Below the pieces are notes generated by a model, which had not been told where the DNA came from, did not search any database, and saw only the letters and a list, made by a program, of their open reading frames with translations. A DNA stretch of 64,000 nucleotides, taken from an uncultured Oscillospiraceae bacterium. Lineage in GTDB: Bacteria; Bacillota; Clostridia; Oscillospirales; Oscillospiraceae. Shown here one piece after another: positions 8,824-16,696 of this stretch. The position numbers were made by a program, and so were the translations under genes. The stretch covers positions 53,327 to 117,326 of the forward strand of contig CAKUHB010000006.1 in assembly GCA_934655875.1 (NCBI GenBank). The letters are read 5' to 3'. Position 1 is the first letter of the stretch; the number at the start of each line of letters is the position of its first letter.

Positions 8824-9541
8824 TCTTTTCACCCTCCAGCTCCAGGAACACGTCCTCCAGCGACTGGTCGCCCTTAACCTCGTCCATTGTGCCGGACGCG
8901 ATGAGCTGGCCCTGCTTGATGATGGCGACCTTGTCGCAGAGCTTTTCTGCGACCTCCAGCACATGCGTGGAGAAGAAGATCGCACCGCCGCGGTCGCAGT
9001 GCTCGCGCATGATCGTCTTGACCTGATAAGCTGCCGTCGGGTCGAGACCGACGAACGGTTCATCCATGATGATGAGCTTCGGGTCATGGATGAGGGCCGA
9101 GATGATGGCCAGCTTCTGCTTCATGCCGTGCGAATACGCCGAGACCGGCTGCGCCAGATCCCCGGTCAGGTCAAACAGATCGGCATATTTCCCGATCCGC
9201 GCTTCGCGGTCGGCCTTCGACACGCCGAAGATATCCGCCACGAAGTTCAGATACTTGATCCCGGACAAAAACTCATACAGATCCGGATTGTCCGGGATAT
9301 ACGCCAGCACCTGCTTGCAGCCAAGCGGATCCTCTTTGACAGATTTTCCATCTATGTAGATCTCGCCTTTTTCAAATTGCAGAATGCCGGCGCAGCTCTT
9401 GATCGTTGTGGTCTTGCCGGCGCCATTGTGGCCGATAAAGCCGTAGATCTCGCCGGGGCAGATGTGCAGGCTCAGATCGTCGACAGCTTTCTTCTCTCCG
9501 TAAATTTTGGTCAGATGCTCGATTTTCAGCATCGGATGCAC
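8816..9541 (-). CDS. ABC transporter ATP-binding protein (exporter type)
   Basis: A 241-residue single-NBD ATPase. It has Walker A GHNGAGKTTTI at about residues 38-48, signature YSHGMKQKL at about 138, and Walker B KLIIMDEPFVGLDP, followed by the switch His in FFSTHVLEVAEKLCD. The SHGMKQKL signature is typical of ABC-2 exporters (NatA/CcmA-like). Its product energises the permease overlapping it downstream. A second ATG three codons in (MLKIEHL, 9532) is an equally plausible start. A TGC-extended -10 TATCAT lies about 60 bp upstream on the minus strand. Confidence 0.88.
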   Translation of the reverse strand: MHPMLKIEHLTKIYGEKKAVDDLSLHICPGEIYGFIGHNGAGKTTTIKSCAGILQFEKGEIYIDGKSVKEDPLGCKQVLAYIPDNPDLYEFLSGIKYLNFVADIFGVSKADREARIGKYADLFDLTGDLAQPVSAYSHGMKQKLAIISALIHDPKLIIMDEPFVGLDPTAAYQVKTIMREHCDRGGAIFFSTHVLEVAEKLCDKVAIIKQGQLIASGTMDEVKGDQSLEDVFLELEGEKNA

Positions 9542-9655
9542 CCCTTTCTCTGTGGATATCCTTCAGACGTTCCGTTTGGGCAAAAGTTCCCATGTGCCTA
9601 TATGATAGCAGAAAATTCCTGTTTGTACAGGCAAACTTTTTGCCCGCGCATGCAG

Positions 9656-9686
9656 CTCGCCCGTCCGGGAAGCCCGGACGGGCGAG
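9656..9686. terminator. Strong hairpin between the DUF2284 gene and the ABC ATPase
   Basis: 14-bp perfect stem CTCGCCCGTCCGGG / CCCGGACGGGCGAG with loop AAG, just past the DUF2284 stop. The downstream T-tract is poor on either strand, so it may be a weak terminator or an mRNA 3' end structure. Confidence 0.55.
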
Positions 9687-9689
9687 TTC

Positions 9690-10220
9690 TTATCGGTAGA
9701 ACAGGACGGAAAACCACGTGACGAGATTACCGTTATAAAACTCGATCCCGTTCTTCTCCGCCAGATCGGTCGCCACGATGCCGTAGCTCTCCACGCACGG
9801 GAACATCCGATCCGGGTTCCGGCAGGGTGCGTCCGGATACGTGCAGTGCTCGCACACCGCGCAGGCTTCGGTGGAGAGGGTCAGCACGTCGGAGGAATAC
9901 TGCCGCAGAATGTCGCGCACCTGCCGCGTGATCTGCTCGTGCGGCTTGCGCGTCGCGAGCGTCGCTTCAAGGTCTGCGATGTCCTCCACCTCCGTCAGCG
10001 TGGTAAAGACCAGCCCTGCGGGATACGACAGCACCTTTTCCCGGCAGGCCGCCACCGAGCCGACTGCCGGCGGGCAGGCCCAGCTCTTGCTGTACATGCC
10101 GCATTCATGCTCGCACACGTAACGGATCCGTTCAGAAAATTCGATCTGCCGCGGGTCGATCCACGCATACTGGCTGATCGGCAGCTCGCACAGCTGTGTC
10201 TCGACGGCCTGTCTGTCCAT
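9690..10220 (-). CDS. DUF2284 domain protein (predicted metal-binding)
   Basis: A 176-residue cytoplasmic protein rich in cysteines. The N-terminal motif is CEHECGMYSKSWACPP at about residues 42-57, and a C-terminal cluster is CEHCTYPDAPCRNPDRMFPC at about 126-145. This spacing matches the DUF2284 family, predicted to bind metal or an Fe-S centre; no reaction is known. The start MDRQAVETQL at 10220 is chosen because AAGGAG lies 8 bp upstream and a TTGACC-17-TACAAT promoter precedes it; the open frame extends further but lacks an RBS. It appears to be monocistronic. Confidence 0.8.
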   Translation of the reverse strand: MDRQAVETQLCELPISQYAWIDPRQIEFSERIRYVCEHECGMYSKSWACPPAVGSVAACREKVLSYPAGLVFTTLTEVEDIADLEATLATRKPHEQITRQVRDILRQYSSDVLTLSTEACAVCEHCTYPDAPCRNPDRMFPCVESYGIVATDLAEKNGIEFYNGNLVTWFSVLFYR

Positions 10221-10254
10221 AAAGAAGCTCCTTTTGCACTGTTTTTCATCTTTT

Positions 10255-10283
10255 ATTGTATCCAGCCGCGCCAGAAAGGTCAA
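10255..10283 (-). promoter_or_regulatory. Sigma-A promoter for the DUF2284 gene
   Basis: Minus strand: -35 TTGACC (10283-10278), 17-bp spacer, -10 TACAAT (10260-10255), 35 bp upstream of the start codon. Confidence 0.7.
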
Positions 10284-10334
10284 GGCATAGAAAAACCGCA
10301 CCCGGCATGGTGTGTGTGATACCGGGTGCGGATC

Positions 10335-10386
10335 GTGCAGCGTGCAGAATTTGCACGTTGCACAGGATGAAAAAAGGTGGTATACT
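10335..10386 (+). promoter_or_regulatory. Promoter and candidate operator of the membrane-bound XRE regulator
   Basis: -35 TTGCAC (10358-10363), 17-bp spacer and -10 TATACT (10381-10386). A near-perfect inverted repeat with 12-bp arms, GTGCAGCGTGCA (10335-10346) and TGCACGTTGCAC (10352-10363), ends exactly on the -35 box. One mismatch in 12. This is a natural repressor site, perhaps for the XRE protein itself. Confidence 0.6.
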
Positions 10387-10572
10387 GTGTTGGTATACGG
10401 CCAGAGGAAAACGGGCTTTGTGTTCCTCTGTCCTTGACCGCATTGTATCACACAGCCGCCACCGATTGCACCCTACGGGCGCTTCCCGCGGCGATACCCA
10501 TGGGAGAACGGCACTCTACTGGCAGTAGAATCTCCTGTGTTTTCAGTACTTTCGGGGAAAAGGGGTCTTCTT

Positions 10573-11169
10573 ATGATTCAGGACGAACAGACGCTGCGGC
10601 GGACTGTCGCAAAAAATATCGCCGCCTACCGCAAGTCCCATAAGGACACCCAGCTGGACCTTGCGCGCAAGCTCAACTACTCCGACAAATCCGTCTCCAA
10701 GTGGGAGCGCGGCGAGGGTCTGCCCGATGTGTATATCCTTGCGCAGATCGCGCAGCTGTACGGCATCACTGTCAGTAACCTCATCGGTGAGGAGGAGCCG
10801 CCCAAAAAGTCCAACCCGCATTTCCATATCTATGTGGTACTGCTGTCGGTGGCGCTGGTGTTCGTGATCGCGGCCATCCTGTTTACGGCCTTTACGATCG
10901 CAGCTGTGCCGTTCCCGTCGTGGCTGTTTTTCCTGTATGCCGTGCCGGTGTCGAGCATCGTGTGCATTGTGTTCACGTCTCTCTGGTGGGGGATTCTGAT
11001 GCAGGGCCTTTCCATTACGGCGCTTATCTGGTCGGCGGGTCTGTGCATTTATCTCTCCATCCCGTCGATCCCGTATCTGAAGCTCATCTTTGTCGTCTGC
11101 GCCGCCGTGCAGGTGCTGATCACGCTCTGGGAGCTGTTCCGCTATTCCAGAACGAGAACGTGGTTCTAA
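10573..11169 (+). CDS. XRE-family regulator with membrane C-terminal domain
   Basis: A 198-residue protein. Residues 10-70 form an HTH_3/XRE DNA-binding domain (TQLDLARKLNYSDKSVSKWERG, then PDVYILAQIAQLYGITVSNLIG). Residues 80-185 hold four hydrophobic segments, and the tail is basic. Such XRE-membrane proteins are common in Clostridia and usually regulate nearby genes in response to envelope cues, but no target is proven here. ATG 10573 is chosen because it follows AAAAGGGG at a good distance. It has its own promoter with a palindromic operator. Confidence 0.85.
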   Translation: MIQDEQTLRRTVAKNIAAYRKSHKDTQLDLARKLNYSDKSVSKWERGEGLPDVYILAQIAQLYGITVSNLIGEEEPPKKSNPHFHIYVVLLSVALVFVIAAILFTAFTIAAVPFPSWLFFLYAVPVSSIVCIVFTSLWWGILMQGLSITALIWSAGLCIYLSIPSIPYLKLIFVVCAAVQVLITLWELFRYSRTRTWF

Positions 11170-11174
11170 GCGCT

Positions 11175-11392
11175 GCCCAAAAAGCTGCGGCTTTTTGGGC
11201 AAAGGGGTTGCGCCGGCTGCATCGCAAAGTTTTGTGCGCCGAAGGCGCACAAAATTCACGTTTGCCGGCGTAAAGTATTTTTTCCGAGAGCGGGGGCTCC
11301 CGAAAAAAATAAATCTACATTGTTTTGCGCCTGCGGGCGCAAACTCTACGAGGTTATATGCCCCGCACGCTATGCGTGCGGGGATGCTTTTT
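11175..11392. repeat. Array of five stem-loops
   Basis: 220 bp between convergent genes packed with inverted repeats. These are GCCCAAAAAG/CTTTTTGGGC (11175-11200), TTTTGTGCGCC/GGCGCACAAAA (11230-11254, nested inside CGCCGGC 11211-11217 / GCCGGCG 11264-11270), an A/T-armed hairpin at 11276-11311, TTTGCGCC/GGCGCAAA (11324-11343), and CCCCGCACGC/GCGTGCGGGG (11361-11383), which is followed by a T5 run. The last one works as a terminator for the XRE transcript; the others are unexplained. Confidence 0.65.
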
Positions 11393-12317
11393 AATATTTG
11401 AAGATGCTGCCGCCGACAAATTCGCGGACGATGGAGTCGCGCGGGACGTAGGGCGTGTCGAGGGGCGGCAGGCTCTTGACCACGTCCATGAGGACTGTCA
11501 GACCCTGCTCAGCAATGAACGCGTCATCCAGATCCTCGGCGAACTGCGGGATCTGGCGCAGATATTTGGCCAGGATGCAAAGCTCATAGTCGTGGAAGGA
11601 GTCGATGTGGATGGACGCGTTCGGCTTGTTGGGCAGGATATACTGCTGCTCGCCGCGGTTGACCGACTGCGCGCGCAGGATGGTCTCCCGCAGGGAGTTG
11701 CCGCGGCCCTGATAATTGCGGATCATGCGGCGCGCCACGCGCACCTGCTCCGGATGGATGATACGGTCGCCCGGCGTGATGATTCGCGTTCTGGGCGCGA
11801 CATAGATGCCGGTGGCCTTATCGCGGATCGGATCGAAGAGCAGGGGATTGAGCATATGGATGCCCTCGGCGATGATGACGGCCTCGCGGCTGCCCTCCAT
11901 CGGCGTATAGCCGCCGGTGCGGTTGTTGGGGAAGTCATACCACGGCACCTGCACGGTCTCGCCGTTTGAGAGCTTCTCGATCGTGTCAAGCAGCAGCTCG
12001 CGGTTGACGCACAGGGGCGATTCCCAGTCAGTCAGATCCTTCGGCCGCTCGGCCAGCGGCAGGAAAAAGTTATCCATGCTCAGCAGGCACACCTTCACGC
12101 CCAGATTTTCCAGATATGCCTTCAGCCGCATGGCCGTCGTCGTCTTGCCGGAGCCGGAAGGGCCGGTCAGGCAGACATAGGGCTTGCGCGGCTGCGCAGA
12201 AAGGATCGCGGCGGCCGCCGCGCTGATCTTGTCGTGGAACACCTCTTCGCAGCGCAGGACGAACTGCGTCTGGTTCCGCATGGCGAAAATAACATCATCA
12301 ATATCAATGACCCGCAT
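11391..12317 (-). CDS. Nucleoside (uridine) kinase-like P-loop protein
   Basis: A 308-residue protein with a phosphoribulokinase/uridine kinase fold. Walker A GPSGSGKTTTAMRL is at about residues 51-64, LLSMDNFFLPLAERPK at about 79, the PWYDFPNNRTGG substrate-loop region at about 125, and VIIAEGIHMLNPLL (Walker B/base region) at about 148. It resembles the second half of the longer Clostridial nucleoside kinases that carry an N-terminal TGS domain; that domain is missing here. Its start overlaps the MATE gene stop by 14 bp, so it is translationally coupled to it. Substrate is inferred to be a nucleoside. Confidence 0.75.
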   Translation of the reverse strand: MRVIDIDDVIFAMRNQTQFVLRCEEVFHDKISAAAAAILSAQPRKPYVCLTGPSGSGKTTTAMRLKAYLENLGVKVCLLSMDNFFLPLAERPKDLTDWESPLCVNRELLLDTIEKLSNGETVQVPWYDFPNNRTGGYTPMEGSREAVIIAEGIHMLNPLLFDPIRDKATGIYVAPRTRIITPGDRIIHPEQVRVARRMIRNYQGRGNSLRETILRAQSVNRGEQQYILPNKPNASIHIDSFHDYELCILAKYLRQIPQFAEDLDDAFIAEQGLTVLMDVVKSLPPLDTPYVPRDSIVREFVGGSIFKY

Positions 12318-13704
12318 ACTTTTCCTCCTGATATGCTGCCCACCGCTTCATCATGGAGCGGTAAATGAGCACAAAACACAAAATATGAATGGCTGCCGTA
12401 ATGACCCAGCTGACGGGATACGACAGATACAGAATCCCCAGCGTGTGCTGCGCGCGGAAGATCGTATAGATCCAGATGATCCGCAGCACACATGCGCCGA
12501 AGGCCGACACGACCATCGGCAGCCAGCTGCGGCCAAGGCCGCGCACCATGCCGCAGCACGTCTCCATGATGCCGCAGACGAAATACGTCGCGCCCATATA
12601 CGTCACGCGCACCATGCCGCTGGCAATGACGGCGTCATAGGCCGGATCCGACCTCGCGACGTAGATCCCCAGCAACTGTGGCCCCAGCAGGTACAAAAAC
12701 GCCGACAGCGGCACGCCGATGAGCAGCACCGTCAGAATGCAGTCGCGGTACACCGGGCGGATACGATCCGGCTTGCCCGCGCCGAGGTTCTGGCTCGTGA
12801 AGGTCATGGATGCGTGATAGACCGAGTTGCAGGCCGTATAGACGAACGCGTCCAGATTCGCCGCCGCCGTGTTGGCCGCGATGACGTTCGCGCCGAACGA
12901 GTTGATCGAGGACTGGATCATGACGTTGGAGATGTTGAAGATCACCGACTGCAATCCGGCAGGCAGGCCGATCTGGATCATGCGCAGCGCTTCGTCCGGG
13001 TAAAAGCGAAGCTTCCTGAGCTCCAGCCGGGCGCAGCCCTCCAGCCGCAGCAGGCAGATGAGCACCAGCGCAAGCGCAATGTACTGCGAGACCACCGTCG
13101 CGATCGCGACGCCCGCCACGCCGAGATGGCAGACGATGACGAAAAACAGGTTCAGCAGCACATTGACCGTGCCGGAGATCGACAGGAAATAGAACGGCTT
13201 TTTCGTATCGCCGAACGCCCGCAGTATCGCCGCGCAGAAGTTATACAGAAGCGAAGCCGGTACGCCGATAAAATAGATCTGTAAATACCGGTCGGACAGC
13301 GGGAGCACATCCTCCGGCGTGGCCATCAGCTCCAGGAGCGGCCGCGCCAGGAAAAAGCCCAGCAGAAACACGACCACGCCCAGCCCCACGCCGAGCAGCA
13401 CTGCCGTATGCACCGACCGCGACACCCGCTCCTCATCGCGGCAGCCGAGATAGCGCGCCACGAGAATGTTGACACCGACGGAAATGCCGATAAACGCGCC
13501 GATCAGCAGGTTAATGAGCGACGTCGTCGCGCCGACGGCGGCCAGCGCCGTGCTGCTGTCAAATTTCCCGACGACGATGACGTCCGCCGCGTTGAACAGC
13601 AGCTGCAAAATGCCTGTCAGCGCAAGCGGGACGGCAAACCGGATGACCTGCGGCAGCGGCCGTCCCTCGGTCATCACGATGGTATTGGTCTTCGTAGAAG
13701 CCAT
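12304..13704 (-). CDS. MATE-family efflux transporter
   Basis: A 466-residue membrane protein with about 12 TM segments in two MatE halves (residues about 15-180 and 240-405). N-terminal features typical of the family are VIRFAVPLALTGILQLLFNAADVIVVG and AAVGATTSLINLLIGAFIGIS. It uses ion gradients to export cationic or hydrophobic compounds. It lies 11 bp after the RluA-type gene and overlaps the nucleoside kinase by 14 bp, forming a three-gene minus-strand operon with no obvious common pathway. Confidence 0.92.
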   Translation of the reverse strand: MASTKTNTIVMTEGRPLPQVIRFAVPLALTGILQLLFNAADVIVVGKFDSSTALAAVGATTSLINLLIGAFIGISVGVNILVARYLGCRDEERVSRSVHTAVLLGVGLGVVVFLLGFFLARPLLELMATPEDVLPLSDRYLQIYFIGVPASLLYNFCAAILRAFGDTKKPFYFLSISGTVNVLLNLFFVIVCHLGVAGVAIATVVSQYIALALVLICLLRLEGCARLELRKLRFYPDEALRMIQIGLPAGLQSVIFNISNVMIQSSINSFGANVIAANTAAANLDAFVYTACNSVYHASMTFTSQNLGAGKPDRIRPVYRDCILTVLLIGVPLSAFLYLLGPQLLGIYVARSDPAYDAVIASGMVRVTYMGATYFVCGIMETCCGMVRGLGRSWLPMVVSAFGACVLRIIWIYTIFRAQHTLGILYLSYPVSWVITAAIHILCFVLIYRSMMKRWAAYQEEKYAGH

Positions 13705-13715
13705 TTGTCTCTCCT

Positions 13716-14369
13716 TTATAGTCTATGTAGCTGTTCTGAAAAAGCATCCCACGGCGCGCTGTCCGGCGGCAGGGCGGAAAACGCCATCCGTTCGCCCGTC
13801 TGCGGGTGGGAAAACGCGATCCGGTATGACCAGAGGGCGATCGCACCGTCGGTCTTTGCGCCGTATTTCCGGTCGCCGCAGAGGGGATATCCGCGGGAGG
13901 AGAACTGCGCCCGGATCTGGTGCGTGCGCCCGGTCAGAAGCCGCACGCGGACAAGGGTCTGTCCGGCTTTCTCCGCCAGCACCTCAAACTTCAGCGCGGC
14001 CGGGCGCGTCTCCGGCCCGGGCTGCGGGACGGCGACCGTCTTCCGTGTGAGCCGGTCGCGCAGCAGATGATCCTCCAGCAGGCCGGTCTTTTCCGGCAGG
14101 CTGCCTTCCACGACCGCGAGATATTCCTTTTCAAATTCCCGCCGCTGCACCTGCCCGGACAGCAGACTGTCCGCCATGCGCGAGCGCGCAAAGACCATCA
14201 CGCCGCCGACCGGCCGGTCGAGCCGGTGCACCACACGCACGCAGCCGTCTGTTCCCTCGCCGAGCGCATGCCGCAGAAGCTCCGGCATGCCGCCCGGCTC
14301 GTCCGTCGACAGAACGCCCGCCGGTTTGATACAGACGACGATCCGGCTGTCCGTATATAAAAGCTCCAC
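13716..14369 (-). CDS. RluA-family RNA pseudouridine synthase
   Basis: A 217-residue enzyme that isomerises specific uridines in rRNA or tRNA. It has KPAGVLSTDEPGG at about residue 14, the catalytic motif HRLDRPVGGVMVFARS at about residue 46 (Asp of HRLD), and RTHQIRAQFSSRGYPLCGDRKYG at about residue 155. There is no S4 domain, as in short RluA members. The start is GTG 14369, placed by AGGAGG nine bases upstream; a TTG further out would put that ribosome site inside the coding sequence. It is the first gene of the minus-strand operon. Confidence 0.88.
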   Translation of the reverse strand: MELLYTDSRIVVCIKPAGVLSTDEPGGMPELLRHALGEGTDGCVRVVHRLDRPVGGVMVFARSRMADSLLSGQVQRREFEKEYLAVVEGSLPEKTGLLEDHLLRDRLTRKTVAVPQPGPETRPAALKFEVLAEKAGQTLVRVRLLTGRTHQIRAQFSSRGYPLCGDRKYGAKTDGAIALWSYRIAFSHPQTGERMAFSALPPDSAPWDAFSEQLHRL

Positions 14370-14532
14370 CGCGCCGCCTCCTGTCAAGTGTGTAAATCAT
14401 AGTATAGCATAGTTTCTGTTTTTCGTCACGCGCTTTTCGGGCACGGCTGCGTAAATGTCTTAAAAATTCTTAATTCCTCCCGAATTGCAGAAAAATGTGA
14501 TACAATGGGCACAGCCAAAGGAGGGCGTGCGT

Positions 14533-15225
14533 ATGGAAGAGAAAATTGCGATCCTTGTTGTGGACGATGAGCCGGATATCCGGCGGATCTGCCGGATCCT
14601 GCTGGAAAACGGCGGCTACTGCGTGTACGAAGCTGCGACCGGGCTGGAAGCTGTCACGCTCGTCCGGCAGCACCCGGAGATCGATCTTATTTTAATGGAT
14701 ATCATGATGCCGGATCTGAACGGCTATGACGCCTGCAGCCGCATCCGCGCCTGCTCCACCGCACCGGTGCTGTTTTTGACGGCGAAAACGCAGGAGCATG
14801 ACAAGCGGCAGGCCTATGACGCCGGCGGCGACGATTTTCTTGCCAAGCCCTTCTCGCACGCGGAGCTGATGATGAAGGTGGAGTCGCTGCTGCGGCGCTA
14901 CCGCGTCTACAGGAGCAAATCCAACGGCCGCACGCTGCGCCCCGGTATTGTTCTGGATGAGGAGAACCGCCGGGTGCTTCTGAACGGCGAGCCGCTGGAG
15001 CTGACGGAGACGGAGTTTTCCATCCTGCACTGTCTGGCGGAAAACCGCGGCCGCGTCGTTTCTGTCCGTACCATCTATGAGACCGTCTGGCACGAGACGT
15101 ATATGCCGGCTTCCAACAATACCGTCATGGTCCACATCGTGAACCTCCGCAAAAAGCTGGAGGAGGACCCGGCCAATCCGCGTCTCATCCGCACCGTATG
15201 GGGAAAGGGCTATCAGGTTGACTGA
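14533..15225 (+). CDS. OmpR/PhoB-family response regulator
   Basis: A 230-residue regulator with an N-terminal receiver domain (acidic pocket DDE at residues 11-13, phospho-acceptor Asp56 in LILMDIMMPDLNGYD, Lys in LAKPF near residue 108). The C-terminal winged-helix domain ends in AENRGRVVSVRTIYETVW and NTVMVHIVNLRKKLE. ATG 14533 follows AAAGGAGGG. It overlaps the histidine kinase by 8 bp, so the pair forms one two-component system. The most likely target is the transport operon starting 144 bp downstream of the kinase gene. Confidence 0.93.
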   Translation: MEEKIAILVVDDEPDIRRICRILLENGGYCVYEAATGLEAVTLVRQHPEIDLILMDIMMPDLNGYDACSRIRACSTAPVLFLTAKTQEHDKRQAYDAGGDDFLAKPFSHAELMMKVESLLRRYRVYRSKSNGRTLRPGIVLDEENRRVLLNGEPLELTETEFSILHCLAENRGRVVSVRTIYETVWHETYMPASNNTVMVHIVNLRKKLEEDPANPRLIRTVWGKGYQVD

Positions 15226-16552
15226 AAAGAAAAAGCATTTTGTTTCGCTGAGCGTCAAGCCGCTGTTCGTGCTGCTGCTGGGGCTGATCCTTGCCGCGGG
15301 CGTCTATGCCGCGGCGAGCTTCGCGGGCAACCAGCTTATTGAGCGCCAGTATCTGAGCGAGACCGCCGTCCTCAAGCGCACCGGCAAGGCCGCGACCGAA
15401 TTGCAGCGCTATGTCCGGCAGAACGGCATCTCTACGCGCGACACCAATTCGCTCGCGCAGTGGGGCAAGAGCCAGAAGGATCTGTATATCTCGCTCTACC
15501 GCGACCAGCGGCTCGTGCTGGAGATCAGCTGGTGGGGCGCCGACAGCGGCCCGACCGACTCCTACACGCTCAAGGAGCAGAACGCGGCTGCGCTCTATCC
15601 CATCGTCTTCCGCGACGGGACCTTCTACGCCGTCATCACCGACAATTCCGACGCCCGGCTCTATGATCTGGTGTGGATCGTCTCGCTGGTGCTGGCCTGC
15701 GCGGTGCTGGCGCTGGCGCTTCTCATCTACAACCGGAAGATCACGAAAAAGATCGTCGCCGTCGCCCACGAGGTGCAGTCCATCGGCGAGGGCAATCTCT
15801 ACCTCCAGCTGACGCCGGAGGGCAGCGACGAGCTGACGCAGCTGACGGCCAGCGTCGAGCAGATGCGTTTGTCGCTCCTGCGCAAGACCAGCGAGGAGCA
15901 GCGCGCTTTGCAGCAGAACAGCGACCTCATTACCGCCATGTCGCACGACATCCGCAACCCGCTCACGGCGCTGCTCGGCTATCTCGATCTGGCAAAAAGC
16001 GGGCAGTATCACTCTCCGGAGGAGCTGCAAAGCTACCTGACCGCCGCCTACAGTAAGGCCGACCAGCTCAAGACCCTGACGGACGAGCTGTTCCGCTATT
16101 CGCTGCTCTTCGGCTGCAAGGAGCTGCCCTTGCAGCTCGAGCGGTTTGACGCGGCGCTGGTTCTCGAGCAGCTGCTCGGCGAGAGCCGCGTGCAATTGCA
16201 GCAGCAGGGCTTTACCGTCCAGCTGCTCCTGCCGCAGACGCAGGCCGATATCGAGATCGACGTCACCTATTTCAAGCGCGTGCTGGACAATCTCTTCGAC
16301 AACATCCGCAAATACGCCGACCCCACCAAGCCCATCGCCATCGCCGTTTTGCAGGAAGGGCAGACGCTCCATATCTGCCTGTCCAACAGCGTCAACACCG
16401 CTTCGACCCGCATCGAGTCGAACAAGATCGGCCTTCGCACCTGCGCGAAGATCATGTCGCAGATGTCCGGCGGCTTCTCGCGGTATACGGAAAACGGGAA
16501 GTTCACCGCCGAGGTCATCCTGCCCATCGTGGAGGGCGAAGCCAGTTCTTAA
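15218..16552 (+). CDS. Sensor histidine kinase
   Basis: A 444-residue membrane kinase with a TTG start inside the response regulator gene. TM1 is at about residues 14-33 and TM2 at about 150-170, with a roughly 115-residue extracytoplasmic sensor between them. HAMP covers about 172-225. The H-box MSHDIRNPLTALLGYL carries His243. The N-box is LDNLFDNIRKYADP near residue 355. The normal DxGxG G1 box of the ATPase domain is not visible; after LSNSVNTASTRIESNKIG the sequence goes straight to GLRTCAKIMSQMSGGF. It should phosphorylate the preceding regulator. Confidence 0.9.
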   Translation: MTEKKKHFVSLSVKPLFVLLLGLILAAGVYAAASFAGNQLIERQYLSETAVLKRTGKAATELQRYVRQNGISTRDTNSLAQWGKSQKDLYISLYRDQRLVLEISWWGADSGPTDSYTLKEQNAAALYPIVFRDGTFYAVITDNSDARLYDLVWIVSLVLACAVLALALLIYNRKITKKIVAVAHEVQSIGEGNLYLQLTPEGSDELTQLTASVEQMRLSLLRKTSEEQRALQQNSDLITAMSHDIRNPLTALLGYLDLAKSGQYHSPEELQSYLTAAYSKADQLKTLTDELFRYSLLFGCKELPLQLERFDAALVLEQLLGESRVQLQQQGFTVQLLLPQTQADIEIDVTYFKRVLDNLFDNIRKYADPTKPIAIAVLQEGQTLHICLSNSVNTASTRIESNKIGLRTCAKIMSQMSGGFSRYTENGKFTAEVILPIVEGEASS

Positions 16553-16599
16553 AAATATCTGAATTTTGCAACGCGGAGCTTTTTTTTGCGTCTTTGTTC

Positions 16600-16608
16600 T
16601 GGTATGAT
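16600..16608 (+). promoter_or_regulatory. Possible extended -10 promoter for the solute-binding protein operon
   Basis: TGG followed by TATGAT (16603-16608), 88 bp before the lipoprotein start, with no good -35 box. A weak basal promoter of this kind would suit activation by the adjacent response regulator. Confidence 0.4.
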
Positions 16609-16696
16609 ACAGAGGACGAAATAGGTTGTCTGTGCCATGCTGTCGACACAAGATATAGAAAATTCATCGATTTTGGACATGAAAAAGGAGTATCAC

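Larger units (their letters stand above)
10221..10572. other. Divergent intergenic region between DUF2284 and XRE genes
   Basis: 352 bp without a convincing gene. It holds promoters for both flanking genes, a palindrome over the XRE -35 box, and a 10-bp stem-loop CCGCACCCGG / CCGGGTGCGG (about 10290-10330). About 180 bp of leader lie between the XRE promoter and start; nothing recognisable is encoded there. Confidence 0.6.

Noticed and set aside
15185..16651. Antisense open frame across the histidine kinase gene
   Set aside because: No motif or RBS. The plus-strand kinase has H- and N-boxes and couples to the response regulator.
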